Counted from the first letter of the stretch, positions 25,957 through 37,540 are shown. The stretch is 64,000 bases of DNA from Acanthaster planci (GCF_001949145.1 NW_019091360.1:852758-916757), one strand, 5' to 3'. Notes: a model not told the origin generated them from the letters alone. A program made the numbers and translations.

Positions 25957-28900
25957 CTGCAAAATAAAATGTTAAATCAGTCATAAATAGCTCACTGAAT
26001 GAATTTTTAAAATCCAAATTTACTTACATGTAGATGTGAAAACTGCTTTTTGTTAAACTGTCAATAAATTCTTCAAACTTCTTTTTGCACTTCTAAAGTC
26101 CAATATGTTAATCATGAGCAAAATAATTTCAAGCTTGTCAAAATGGTGGCTCCATGGGAGACTTGTTCAGGATAATTAAGGGAAATATTTAGTTCCCACA
26201 CATGTAAACAGATGAGTTTCATGGAACAAACTGTGGCTGCTGCCTGTGTCAGTGGAAACAGAATCATTAATATTTAAAGTTTATCAGATTTTACAAATAT
26301 ATGTCATACACACCTGCTCTCTCTTCAGCTGAGAGCAGGAATCGTGTTATAGGCTCCATGGCTCCACCATCACAGACATCAGTAGGGGGATGGCACAGTG
26401 GGTTCTCCTGCAACCTCAAGTCAGTCAGGTTAGTCAAGCCATCAAATGTTACTGGCAGCTGCCGCAGCATGTTGCCCTCCAGGTGGAACTCTTCTAGGTG
26501 CTTCAACTGGGATATGGATTCTGGGAGCTCTACCAGACGATTGTCTGTGACATCCAGTTTGATCAGATTCTCTAGCTGTGATATCGTTGATGGGAGGCCT
26601 TCTAAGGCATTGTGTGACACATCTAACTCTTCAAGGTGTTGGAGCACTTGGATAGTGGACGGCAGATAACTGATCTTAGTGCCTTCCGGTTGGGAGAAGT
26701 GGAGGATTCTTAGATTAGGAAGGCCACAGAGCTGCAGTGGAAACATTCCATAGCAATTATTGTTAAGATTCAGCTCCTCCAGCAGCTCCATCTTTTCCAC
26801 ATCATCTGCCATGTCCATTAGCCGGTTGTCAGACATGACGAGTTTCCGAAGCCAGGACAGAGAGCAGAGCTCCTCAGGAAAGTTCTCAAAGTGATTGTGG
26901 CTCAGGTCTAGTTGACGGAGGTTGACCAGATTTGTGACTGCAGATGGAAGGGAGGATATGGAATTCTCTGTTAAAGAAAGGTACTCCAACATCTGAACTT
27001 CACAGACTTCAACTGGAAATGTCCCCAGGCAATTTTTGTTCATGGTTAGCTGCCGCAAACAGTACAGGTTCTCTACTTCCTTGGGGAGACCTGTCAACTT
27101 GTTCTGATCAAGTGTGAGGAGCTCAAGCTCTGATAAAGAGCACACTCCCTCTGGAAGAACTTGGAACTTGTTGTCATGAAGCAGAAGTTGGTTCAGATGC
27201 CTTAAATTGGCAATTTCAACTGGCAGGCCCATCAACTGGTTCCCTGAGAGGTCAATTATGAAGAGATTGTGGAGAAGACACAAATCATCTGGTACTTCTT
27301 CCAGGCAGTTTTGTCCAAGATAAAGCTCCGACAGGTCACTGAGATATCTGACAATGGCTGGAAGTTTGCTGAGTTTGTTAGAGTCAAGGCCAAGAATCTC
27401 TAGGTTTGTCAGATGCTGGATTCCATCGGGAATCTCCTCCAACTGATTGCTGTTCAGTCCTAATGTTTTTAACTTGTCAAGATGTCTAATTTCGCTGGAA
27501 ATCTCTGTGATGAGATTGTGTGAAACATTGAGTTCTTGCAGCTCGGGAAGCCAGTACACCTGCACAGGGAGGATTCGGAATGCATTCTTCTCCAAATTGA
27601 GTTCTCTCAGATTGAACAGGTACCCAATGTCAGCTGGCAGTGTCTGCATGTAATTTCCACTCATGCTGAGCTGAACCAACTGGTCCAATAAGCACACCTG
27701 CTTGGGAAACTTTCTGAAGTTGTTGTTATTCAGACCAAGAATTCTCAGGAAGTGTAGCTGATTGAACTGTAGTGGTAGTGCCTCCAACTTGTTTTGGCTG
27801 AGGTTGATGACATTTATTTCTGACAACATGCAGAACTCATCAGGCAATTCCTGCAGCTGGTTGTCATTCATGTGGAACTGGCGGAGCATCTTCAAGGCTG
27901 CAACATCACTTGGTACTTCTTGAATGTCATTACCACTGAGATCAAGAACCTCCAAGTTTGTTAGCTGACAAAGCTCTGAAGGGAAGCTGGTCAGTCCACA
28001 TGCCTGTATAACAAGAGCTTCAAGACAGCTCAGCTGGTGGATCTGCTCAGGAATGTCACATAGACTGTTGTTATTCAAAAGAAGACAGTGGATGTAATTC
28101 AGTTGGAATGTCTTTGGTGGGACTTCTGTGAGAGCCTGATCACTCAGATCAAGACAGTACTTGCCGTTGGGACTCAAGAACACCTGCGAGTTGAGATCCT
28201 CCATGGATGCACTCTCCAGAACTTCTCGCAGCAAACTCAGCTTTCCCTGCTTATCCCCTACTGCTTCATCTGATACACCATTCATGCTGGCCCTCCAGGA
28301 GACTTTCTCTGGACTGATACCATGGCGTGCATCATAGGATCTCCTGTTGAGTTCCTGAGTGATGAATGCATCTTTTTCATCATTAAAATTCTCTCCTTCC
28401 ATCTCTATATTACTGTGAAGGGGGGTATTTTCCGAGACCATATTCCCATTTTGTTGTGCCATTTCTCCTTCAGCCATTTGACTCATTTCTGAGATGTCTC
28501 TGCTTTCAGAGGCAGTCTCTGTCGCTGTAGAGGCTTCTAACTTAGCAGATACATCCATCCTGGATCGTTGAGTCATGTGACTGATGACAGCATCACTGGC
28601 TAACTGTGAAAAAGATAAGATAAAATCATACCAATTAACACTGGCAATTCGTCATGCATGACACTGTCAATCATTCAATGATTGAATAACAGTGCGATCG
28701 TACTGTCGTAGTGAGATGACACAATTGTTGAAGTAAAAAAGGGGGCAGTGGATGATCATATAGTCATGATAATGTTAATACAGCTGTTCAGATTTTAAAT
28801 ACTGAACTCACAAAAATAAACGTTTGGCTAACAAACATTTAGCCAACAAACTGTGCAGCAATCTAGCCAAATCTAATTATATGATATTTTGTACTAAACA

Positions 28901-30046
28901 ACAAAAAGACATTCAAACTTTCCCTTTGGTATTAAATGGCAAAACGTTGAATAAAGTAACAAGTTCAACATTTTCGGGTATAAATATAAATGAGCACTTA
29001 TCTTGGAAGAGTCATATAAGTGTAGTCTCGAGTAAAGTATCAAGATGTATTAGTATAATGAATTGTTTAAAGTCTTTTCTCCCATGTAATATTCTGTTAA
29101 CTCAGTACAATTCTTTTGTGCAATCGTATTTGAATTATTCTATTTTGACATAGGGAGGTCCTTTATCTAATTGTGACCAATTGTACACCTTACAAAATAA
29201 TTTACTTTTATTCTCACTGAATAATTTCTCATGCTGGATATTATGACCACACGGTCCCATTATTGTCAAAACATAAAGTGCTAAAGGTATTTGACCATAA
29301 TAAATATCAGTTAGGTAAATTTATGTATAAATGTATGAATGATAAGCTGTCACTGTATTTTAAATCATACTTTAAACTTACGTCAAATGTTCACTCATAT
29401 CATACCAGAAGTATCTCTCAAAAGAAATTATACAATGTATGTTGATACCAATAGAACTTCATGACACAAAATAGTCTTGTACAATGCGGTGTGCAATACT
29501 GGAATAGCCTAAATGAAACTATAAAAGCAGCGCCCACTTTATTAGCATTTGCTCTAATGTGGAAAAATATAATTCTTTCTGCATATATCACCTGTGGAAT
29601 TGTATTTTGATGCGTTGTATTATCTCCTGCCTGTCAGTGTTTGTCCGTATGTGTATCATTGCCAAAAACATGTTCATGTCTTGTATTGTCCTATGTTATA
29701 ATATGTATGTCTGTCAATAGGTTAGGGAACAAAAGCAAATGCATGCTTCAACCTTTACCTAAATGTTGTTCTTTAACGTGTACTTTATCTTTCTGCTTGA
29801 CATTGTACATTCTAAGGCAAACTATCATGACTATTGTAAAACTTAATTCGTCTTCTACTCTGTAACCATGGTATGAACAACATTAAATAAACGTCTGTCA
29901 AATAAAAAAAATATATTAAACTGTACATAAGTCACTATTAAGTGACATACAATTATTTATACAGTATGACTGATTATATGATGAAGAACAGAACTTACTT
30001 TCACAAGTTCCCTGAGCCAGCAGCACAGTAACACGTTCGTTTTCAT
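25661..30046 (-). CDS. LRRD1: leucine-rich repeat and death domain protein, LRRD1 type
   Basis: Three coding exons on the minus strand join in frame: 30046-29999 (16 codons from ATG), 28603-26314, and 25956-25661 (stop TGA). The product is about 877 residues, close to the roughly 860 of human LRRD1. Residues 1-165 are a polar N-terminal region. Residues about 166-767 hold 26 leucine-rich repeats, almost all 23 residues long (LxxLxLxxNxLxxLPxxIxxL type); repeat 22 is 26 residues. Residues about 780-877 form a death-domain-like helical fold (FHFSKEEMSHIEKTY, EVMIFATLRKWQDM, ELARYLRLIEM). LRRs of this type are intracellular protein-binding solenoids and death domains make homotypic contacts. The role of LRRD1 itself is poorly known. 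The first exon was chosen because it has an ATG, a consensus donor (AAAGTAAGT) and keeps frame into residues LASDAVISH; a later ATG at 28576 is the fallback start. Confidence 0.9.
28813..29910 (+). mobile_element. 5'-truncated, degenerate non-LTR retrotransposon (LINE) in LRRD1 intron 1
   Basis: The plus strand, antisense to LRRD1, keeps the end of a reverse-transcriptase ORF. Recognisable phrases are KSNYMIFCTKQQ, LVLNGKTLNKVTSSTFSGI and LSWKSHISVVSSKVSRCI, the typical region after the RT catalytic core. A second open piece (29263-29445) keeps GKFMYKCMNDKLSLYFKSYF and HSYHTRS, the usual C-terminal motif. Stops at about 29151 and a frame change separate them. The right end has ATTAAATAAACG followed by AATAAAAAAAA at about 29898-29908, resembling a 3' tail. 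No catalytic core, endonuclease or ORF1 remains, so the copy is dead. Confidence 0.8.
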
Positions 30047-32117
30047 GTAACCGGGCAACTGTTTGCCGAGTCCAGGACACAGGTGTCTGGACTCCCACTT
30101 TCGACTTTTAGCACTATTTTAGCGGCGGAAACCAGACCATACGAGATAGTTGATTAATTGATGAACAGCGCCTCCACTTGTTAGACTTCTCGGACCGTGC
30201 CGTGCGCCACCGGTGGCAGAACGATTTTCAAGGGGGGGGGAGAGTTCTGCGACCGTCAGGTATGCATTAAGGGGATGGGATGTCCCCCAATCGAAAAAAA
30301 GTGTGGGGGAGGGGGGCTACTGGCCCCTCTGCGAGCTGCGTCCCCTTCCGCCGCCAGTATAGTGCCGCGCTCACCAATGTTGTTGCAGAACTTGTGCGTT
30401 GGTGACGAAACTGCTGATGATGAGATCTGTTTGTATTGCCATTCCGTGTTTAGTTAACGAAAAAAGTGCGTTTATAAGTCAAAACTCAGACATGGAATAA
30501 CTTACCACAACATCTGAAATCTTCACGTCCAACAAGCGTCCATTTTTTGTCCGACAGTTAAGACAACTTAATTAGTTTCCTGTATATTTTGTGATGTTAT
30601 TGTATTGCATAATCGTGCTGAGGTACATTGCCCCGAGTGGTATTTTGTCTATTTTTGTGAATTTTGTGCAATTTCTTCTGGTTAAATCTGAACAACGAGT
30701 TCTTATCTATTTTGCTACTTTTAATCCTTGTTTAAAATTTTGCTTGTAATATTGATATTTTTAATATTCTTAAGGTGTATAAGCTGGGATCCATGGGAGA
30801 TCAGTGAACTGGCTCACTGAATGGATTACCTAGGATAAAGAAGAGATCAGTAAATAAATTAATAAAACGCGTTTAAAAAAGTTATCGTAACGGAAGTATT
30901 TAACAATAATAAAGTGCGACGGACTAAGCAAAACTACAAGACAGAAATTGGATGTCAATAAGAAACAAATCGCACAAACAAGAAATTTTTATCAACTTTG
31001 AGTAAAAGCCATGGAGAGCCGTAAAGCTATAAAAAGGAAAAACCAATAGTTCAGGTGTAAAAACGGGGGCGTGTACTCAAAGCAAGTTAAATCTCGGAAC
31101 AAACAACCAAAAACTCTTGGGTGAAACCTGAGGACCTCTCATTTACTTGGAAATACATATAAAATCTACCCGCTGGGAAAATCAAGACTGAGGGACAAAT
31201 AGTGAAAATCAAAGATCGGCGCAAGATGAGCAACTCGGTAATACCACTCGATGCCTCACCGTCGCGCAGTACAAATGCATGCCCGACGTTAGGGCACTTG
31301 GTGAAATGTTAAGAATGGAGTCGCTTGAGGGCGCTAGAGTATTTTGCAGGTTAACCATAAGAAGGCAAATGAGTACTAAAGTTAGTCACCCAGTTTTGCA
31401 TGTTTTGTGTCAAATTGTTGCTGCTGCAGCACGGCCTGCGTTTGATCTGAATTTCCTCAGTCATTCTGTCGAACCTCACGGAAGGCAACAGGGTAGGCGT
31501 AAGTTGTTTCTTTCAATAAATAATATCGCATGCCATTTGTGGTAGGGAGGCTCATAATTTTTTCAACTAGGCCTAGGGCCTATTTTTGTCTGTTTTCTTT
31601 TTTGACTTAATCTTGGAGTTGGAGAGAATATCATAAGATACATTTTGATATTATAATTTTGGATTCTATCCGTCCCTGCAAAGCAAAGAAATACTGATTT
31701 AAAGTAAGGATATTTTGAGATGTTTGGGAACATTTTTTGTAAATGTGTAATGCAGAGCAAACTAATTTTTGTATACACAAAAATGAGTGTGCAATTTCAC
31801 TGAAATGCTTAAAATCCATAGGCCTATCATTCTTATTGTCATAAAATCTTTGTTCTTATTCGTGCCTTATTTCAATGAATTAAGTAGTTGGCTTCTCTGG
31901 AAATTAAAAAAAAACACGAAATTGGAAATTAAATAGAGATGATAGAGAAACCAGAGCATGTAGGAAAAAAACAAAATTTTAATCACAATTTCCTATTTAA
32001 GAAAATGAGTTCCAAATAAACAGCACCCTCACTCATTTGGCATGTTTCTAATTGTGGTCATAATGTGCCTGACGGTATAGTCACCACCAGAGCAAGAAGG
32101 ATTGTAGACCTATGTTT

Positions 32118-32313
32118 GGAAAGAGTTCCATATACAGACACCGCTTGACACCCTGTGCACAAACCCTATGGGACTGGTCGGAAAATTCTAGGTGTTTTCT
32201 AGGTAAACAACTTGGTTTTTCCCTCCAAAATGGAACTTTTCTGGACATGATTTTCTTTCTGACGGCTATTAATAGGTCCTTGTAGCCTGGTGTCCATATA
32301 TGGAACTCTTCCC
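32118..32313. mobile_element. 196-bp MITE-like element with 25-bp terminal inverted repeats
   Basis: The left end GGAAAGAGTTCCATATACAG (32118-32137, continuing to 32142) is matched by its reverse complement at 32289-32313 with three mismatches. The interior has no coding potential. A half-length relative in opposite orientation lies at about 44950-45030, sharing the TIR and the internal phrases CTGGACATG and CTGACGGCTA. That supports a dispersed non-autonomous DNA element. No clear target-site duplication was found. Confidence 0.75.
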
Positions 32314-33302
32314 TTGCATGCTGTATGTCTTAATTAGTTGTTCTTTACTGGTCAAAGATTTTATGATTGATAGTTTGCCAACTGATTCACCCAAAAGCAG
32401 ACGTGTTATTCTGACCTCATGCTAGAGCATTTTCCAACCTCAACCAATCATGCATATATGCAAATGAGCTGTTTCGACCGCTCAGGCGACGGTGTGAAGC
32501 AGCGTACCACATGTCATTCAAGGTTGGGTCCCACCTACATGTACGTTCTGAAAAAGTTGCTTTGCAGTTTCTTTAGGTTTACTCCACTATGCCAATAGAT
32601 CATTTTGAAGAGGCATTAGATAGTGAAATTTGTGAAATTTATTTGCTATTGGTCCCCCCCTCCCTCTAAATATGATTTCGTCCCAAGCAGAATGCAACCA
32701 ATCAAGATTTTCACCCGTTTGCATTGCCAAAACTCTGCGGCACTGGGTGCATTTATTTGCCCAGGTTTTTTGAATGAAAATGAGGCTCCTCCTATAGCAA
32801 TGCACGTGACTCATCATTTGGCTTTGTAATAAATACATGTATATATCCACCCTCCATTTTTCTGGAGGGGCATCAAAGCGTTTGCACCTAGTATGCAGTT
32901 GTCATCTGTGCTATTGATTTTCCAGAATAACAGGCACATTTAACTCATGGCAAATTAGCACACATGCAGCCCTAAAGTGGCCACCTAAGCATGGCCGCCT
33001 TAAATTTATCATCAGAAAGACATCTTTACGTCAAGGATGAATGAACCGCGTCGCGATGGAAGCAGACTTACTGGTATCAAAGTATCTTGTTATAACCTGA
33101 AAACAAAACAAAACTATATGAGTGTTAAGATTTAGGCCAAAATTCAGATTTGGGTGGTGACTATACTGCCATGCATCATTGCACAATGGTGGAAAGGCAG
33201 TGTGGGAAGGAATGTCTTTCTGCCATTGTACAAGATCACCCATGCAGTATTAGCAATAAGGCTTATGAACTAAGGCTGGGATGTTTATGTGTTTAAGATT
33301 TT

Positions 33303-33676
33303 CCCAAACGTTTAATCTGAAGGGCCCCTTTTAGAGGTTTGCTGTTTCGATTGATGCAGTCTGGCGTTCACTTTTATTGTAAACGATGCCCGTAACATAC
33401 TGTTTTTTCCCCTTTCAGCATCCATGTACTTCTGGAGAAAAAAGGGTGATTCTGATTTCTGAAACATTAAACATCGCTGGTTTTAAATGCCCCATCATCA
33501 ATCTATATCTACACTTTTTACATAGGTTGGACCATGTGCATTGTTGATCTGTATAATTATGCATCACCAAGCTAGGCAGCGACAGCCTCTGTAAAGCATT
33601 GGCTAAATGTTTAAATGGCATGGGAAAGTTTTTGTAAATATTTTTCCAATCAAATGTAAATTCCCATCCTGACTAT
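33303..33676. repeat. dispersed repeat, copy A (partner at 39973-40355)
   Basis: This segment and 39973-40355 share a long collinear similarity in the same orientation. Shared phrases are TTTTAGAGGTTTG, ATTGTAAACGATGCC, ACCATGTGCATTGTTGA, CCTCTGTAAAG and ATGGGAAAG. They are clearly diverged, with many substitutions and small indels, so the duplication or insertion is old. No ORF is preserved between the copies, which argues against a coding origin. Confidence 0.75.
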
Positions 33677-35275
33677 GAACATCCCGGAATGCCATCTAGA
33701 AATTTGGAAAACCTACATGTACATGGATGAGCAGATGAGACTTCATTATTTAGACAAGAAAGTGACCCCTGTTATGCTATTAGTCATCTTCCCATACCTG
33801 CAAAGAAGATAGGCCCACTAATATTAATGATCACTTGCATTGCAATGTTCTCGCATGCAGAACAGCACACCTAAGGGCTGATCATAGTTGGTATACATGT
33901 GCCGTACACTGATTACATAGCGCATACATGTCCAAACAAAGGCAGTGATTAATTTTTATGCATACAATTTTTTTGTTGGATTTATAAACTCTTTTTACCA
34001 TGCGGCCATATTTTGCCCTTTCCAATGGAAAAAATAATGATTTTGCTTAAATAGGCCTAATGAAATTTTTGAATGAAGGAATAGTTTTGGCAGCCATTTC
34101 AGCGGTATGCAAGCAGTGCATGGAAATTCGAGATGTTCATTCTGATGGCCTTACTGCCAGAACTTTGAACTGTAAGGTTTTCACAAACTTACACAGATAG
34201 AAAGATAGACATGGACATGTACAACTAACAAGTGGCCTAATACCAATGACCTAGCACCAGACTAGGGCCAGTCTATTGGACTCCCTTCGTATCCTTGGCC
34301 CTACACCCAACCTCCTTTCAAAAATGGGGACTTTGTGAAAACCCTTTGTTTGAGCTCCATTTTTCTTACACGGCTTCACTCACCCGATTTGGTAATTAAG
34401 TCACCATTAGTACATTTAGGGCTATTCTCTGTTATTGATGTTTTGATCTCTAACTTGTCGTCTCAACATGGCCATTCGTTTACTACACCGATTCATTCCC
34501 AAGTCATTGAATGAGTGATAAACACAGTCAGGATCTCTTTGGTCTGGGAACCATTTGGCCGTGGTAGTTCAGTATTGATGTGGACATTTATAGTGAAACA
34601 GTATAGGCTTACAGAGTGTGACCTGAATTTGTAGCACTACATGTATGTCACCAGTAGGCGTATTCATGTATCCAGCTGCTGCCTAAGGACAAATGTGTGG
34701 GAATTTTTCTTTGTTTTTCTAGTGCAAGTACCTAAGTCCTTACAAATGTCTGTATGGAATTTCATGTGAGATTTACAAATGTAAATGGAAAGTGGTACCA
34801 AGGACTTAGGAGGAATGGTTTTTATCCTAGCATTCCTGGGTATTTGGGCTAGAAACCCTGCAAAATTTGCATCATATAGTGCACGTACAATGTATGTCAA
34901 ATGAAGAGTCTACTTGTATGGTTGCCTGCCACTATACATGTAGGATCCAATTGTGACATTGTTCAATGGGAATCTAGCTCGCATAGTCTCAATATCAGCA
35001 GTTTGTTTACCTGCTGTTGATTGCCCAGTGATAGATACATGTACTAGGTTAGGGTTAATTAGGTCAGGATTATGAAATCATATTTCATGACATCTCTGGT
35101 ATGAATTTGTACGTCATAAAAAGGAAAAAAACAAGAGAGTGCCGAGTTGGCATTCCCAGGACTTTGGTAGCTGATGGCTCTGGTATAAAATTGCTTACAT
35201 ACTGTATACATGAAAGTGATATAAACAATGTTCCTCTTAGGACTAATAATTGTACTTGTGTTAATATTTTTTCAG

Positions 35276-35297
35276 CAAATTGGAGCACAGCCCCATT
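35276..35297 (+). promoter_or_regulatory. 5' UTR segment and start context of the zinc-finger gene
   Basis: A strong acceptor, a T-rich tract ending TTTTTTCAG at 35275, is followed after 22 bases by the first ATG at 35298. The coding exon therefore begins with a short UTR stretch and at least one upstream non-coding exon is expected. The open frame reaches back to a TTG at 35280, but that is not a plausible eukaryotic start. Confidence 0.6.
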
Positions 35298-37358
35298 ATG
35301 GATGAGGAATACCAGCAATCCAGTGTGGATAATGATGCTGTAGCTGAGCCGGTGGCCGATCCTCCTGTATCCCTATTACAGTCGGGAGATCCAGAAGTGA
35401 CAACATTGCCATCCCAACAGCTAACAACTCCATGCTTGTCCCAACCGTCAGAGGCTACAGTGACATTTCCACCATCTTGTAGTACCTCAGCATCATTTTC
35501 TTCTAGCTACCTTCGACAAGGTGTGGATTTGACAGCTTTGACTCCCGGTGACATGCCGAGTGGATTTGGTGGAGATATGGCCCACAAGTGTGTCAAGTGC
35601 AGTTCCAGCTTCAACTCCTCGTATGAACTTTCCATACACTGGCAGGAAGAGCACAGAGAAAATTACAAGTGCAAACGCTGTGAGCGCTGCTTTGCCAAGA
35701 AGCATAACCTCTTGAGGCACAACTGCGTGAACGCCTGCAATATCTGCGGTCAGCAATTCACCCGCCGCTACAACCTGAAACTGCACATGCAGGTGCACGG
35801 AGACGGCTCCAAGATGTACAAGTGTGAATACTGTGGCAAGAGCTTCACACGGCGGTACACGCTGCTGACACACACACGCTCCCACAGCGGCATCAAGCTA
35901 TTCAAATGCAGCATCTGCGGGAAGGCTTTCACGCGACAACACACGCTCAACCTGCACCTCAAGCGCCACGTACAGGGGCAGTCCAAGGCCAGCTTTTTCT
36001 GCAGGAAGTGCTACGCTGTCTTTAATGATGCAGTTAGCTTACAGTTGCATCGGGAAAATGAACACTCCAAAGCAAAGAAGGAACAAACTGTACAGAATTC
36101 TGCAATGTCTCAGGCTGTCCAGTCTTCTGCAAATGTTGTGTTTCCAAACAACTGTGCTGGTTACATTTATGGAACCGAGAATGTAAGTCTTCCTGAGTCC
36201 TATCACGTTGGCCCCTATTACCAACAAGAGGATGTAAGCCAACTTCAAAACATTCAAAGAGATGGCAGTTCTTCCAATCCCAACATTGAGCAGGGAAGCT
36301 TTAATGACAGCAAGGATAACAGCTTGATGCTTGAAAAGTCTAGGCACCCAGCATCCTTGGAAAAGCAACATTGGTTTAATGAGAAAGATGATAGTCAAGA
36401 TTCTTCCCCTGGTCAACATGATCCACCGGCTTTGGAGGAGAATTCGGCTGTACAGGGTTCCTCAACCAACATCGTCACTGTAGTGGACAGTGAGGATGAA
36501 GCGTTGAAAGAACCTCAGTGTTCAAATGAATTGGTTGATGTCAGTCAAGGCACTATTGGTCTTGATGATAGTGGTTGTGGTTCAGAGGTGCATGTTACGG
36601 TTGGCCGTGACACGGAACCAGTAGAGGAGACACGGAGGTCATTATTTCCCATGGACAACAGCAAACGGGACAAGAGGATGGGACATCGCATGCACCGTCC
36701 TTTCTATAGTGGCTGGAAACACGGGGACAGAATGGTGAAAGAAACCTCAGAAATCCGAATAGACATCGTGGATCCCAATTCTCTGGAGGAGATCAACCCT
36801 CCCTTGACGCCTCCACGAAGTAGTGATACCTCAACCCCAAGATTAAACCAAGCTTCCTCTGAATCTGGGAGCCCAAGCACTGCGTCGATCCTGGAGATGA
36901 GCCCAACTTATACCAGTCAGCATCATGCCTCCAGGATGAAACAGTCACAGGGTGCCACAGCCGGTGTTTCACAGAACAAGTCTTGTTCTTCAAGTAGGTT
37001 ACCTAGTCAAGAACAGCCAGCCCTTCACAAAAACACTGCATATCGCAGTGGCGATAAGATGCACAGTGCCTTGCAACCTGGGGGTAACAGTTCTGACTGC
37101 AGCTCCTCAGAGATGGCTGCCCAGCATATAGCGAAGCATAGTAAGGACAACCCTGATGGTGACGTTGACACGAAGTGGCGCTGTGCCCACTGCGGAATCA
37201 CATTTGAAGAAAGTCTGATGTATGTTGTACACATGGGTTGCCACGGGCAATTGGACCCATTCCAGTGCAGCATGTGCGGACTTAAGTGTTTAGATCGAAT
37301 GGCATTTACTCTGCATATAATCGGTGGAAAACACATACATGTAAGACCTAAATCTTGA
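35298..37358 (+). CDS. C2H2 zinc-finger protein with Ikaros/Hunchback-like C-terminal finger pair
   Basis: A single coding exon gives 686 residues from ATG 35298. Residues 1-97 are polar and Ser/Pro/Thr-rich. Six fingers occupy about 98-256: CVKC...H, CKRC...HNC (irregular, C2HC-like), CNIC...HMQVH, CEYC...HTRSH, CSIC...HLKRH and CRKC...HRENEH. Fingers 3-5 have near-duplicate recognition helices (TRRYNLKLH, TRRYTLLTH, TRQHTLNLH). A long disordered middle of about 370 residues is rich in Ser, acidic patches and a basic stretch (KRDKRMGHRMHR, a possible nuclear signal). The C-terminus has two atypical fingers, CAHC...YVVHMGCHG and CSMC...LHIIGGKH. Their spacing, HMGCHG core and DPFQC linker resemble the dimerisation fingers of Ikaros-family and Hunchback proteins (family knowledge). 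Likely a nuclear DNA-binding factor that dimerises through its tail (inference). Orthology is not resolved by eye. Confidence 0.9.
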   Translation: MDEEYQQSSVDNDAVAEPVADPPVSLLQSGDPEVTTLPSQQLTTPCLSQPSEATVTFPPSCSTSASFSSSYLRQGVDLTALTPGDMPSGFGGDMAHKCVKCSSSFNSSYELSIHWQEEHRENYKCKRCERCFAKKHNLLRHNCVNACNICGQQFTRRYNLKLHMQVHGDGSKMYKCEYCGKSFTRRYTLLTHTRSHSGIKLFKCSICGKAFTRQHTLNLHLKRHVQGQSKASFFCRKCYAVFNDAVSLQLHRENEHSKAKKEQTVQNSAMSQAVQSSANVVFPNNCAGYIYGTENVSLPESYHVGPYYQQEDVSQLQNIQRDGSSSNPNIEQGSFNDSKDNSLMLEKSRHPASLEKQHWFNEKDDSQDSSPGQHDPPALEENSAVQGSSTNIVTVVDSEDEALKEPQCSNELVDVSQGTIGLDDSGCGSEVHVTVGRDTEPVEETRRSLFPMDNSKRDKRMGHRMHRPFYSGWKHGDRMVKETSEIRIDIVDPNSLEEINPPLTPPRSSDTSTPRLNQASSESGSPSTASILEMSPTYTSQHHASRMKQSQGATAGVSQNKSCSSSRLPSQEQPALHKNTAYRSGDKMHSALQPGGNSSDCSSSEMAAQHIAKHSKDNPDGDVDTKWRCAHCGITFEESLMYVVHMGCHGQLDPFQCSMCGLKCLDRMAFTLHIIGGKHIHVRPKS

Positions 37359-37534
37359 TGGCCAAAATGTTTACTATATTTTGTGTTCGAAATACAGATG
37401 CGAACCTTGTACAAAAAAGTCTCTTGACTTGACTAGGTAAAGTCAAAAACATTTGTACTTGGAGTGGAGTAACCTACATACATGTACATGAACAGTGTAT
37501 CTTGTATTTCACTTATTACGCAGCATACATGTAC

Positions 37535-37540
37535 AATAAA
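37535..37540 (+). terminator. candidate polyadenylation signal AATAAA (zinc-finger gene)
   Basis: A canonical AATAAA lies about 180 bases after the TGA at 37356-37358. Nothing gene-like intervenes, so this is the simplest 3' end for the zinc-finger transcript. Confidence 0.45.

Larger units (their letters stand above)
30047..35275. other. intergenic region between LRRD1 and the zinc-finger gene
   Basis: The left end should hold the LRRD1 5' UTR and promoter (about 30.05-30.6 kb; locally GC-rich, with a poly-G run near 30231). A CpG-richer patch at about 31.2-31.5 kb could carry a 5' non-coding exon of the zinc-finger gene, but no decisive splice donor was seen. Also present are a TIR element at 32118-32313, a dispersed repeat at 33303-33676, and a weak inverted pair of CCTAAGTCCTT words near 34730 and 34800. 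No coding region is supported. Confidence 0.4.

Noticed and set aside
30197-30457. 86-codon GC-rich open frame near the LRRD1 5' end
   Set aside because: Low-complexity glycine/proline content across poly-G runs, and it lies in the probable LRRD1 promoter region.
31279-31545. 88-codon open frame in the 31.3 kb patch
   Set aside because: No family match. It may include a 5' UTR exon of the zinc-finger gene, but no donor strong enough to state this was seen.
35493-36419. Long minus-strand open frames opposite the zinc-finger exon
   Set aside because: They are antisense shadows of a real coding exon with strong plus-strand domain evidence.
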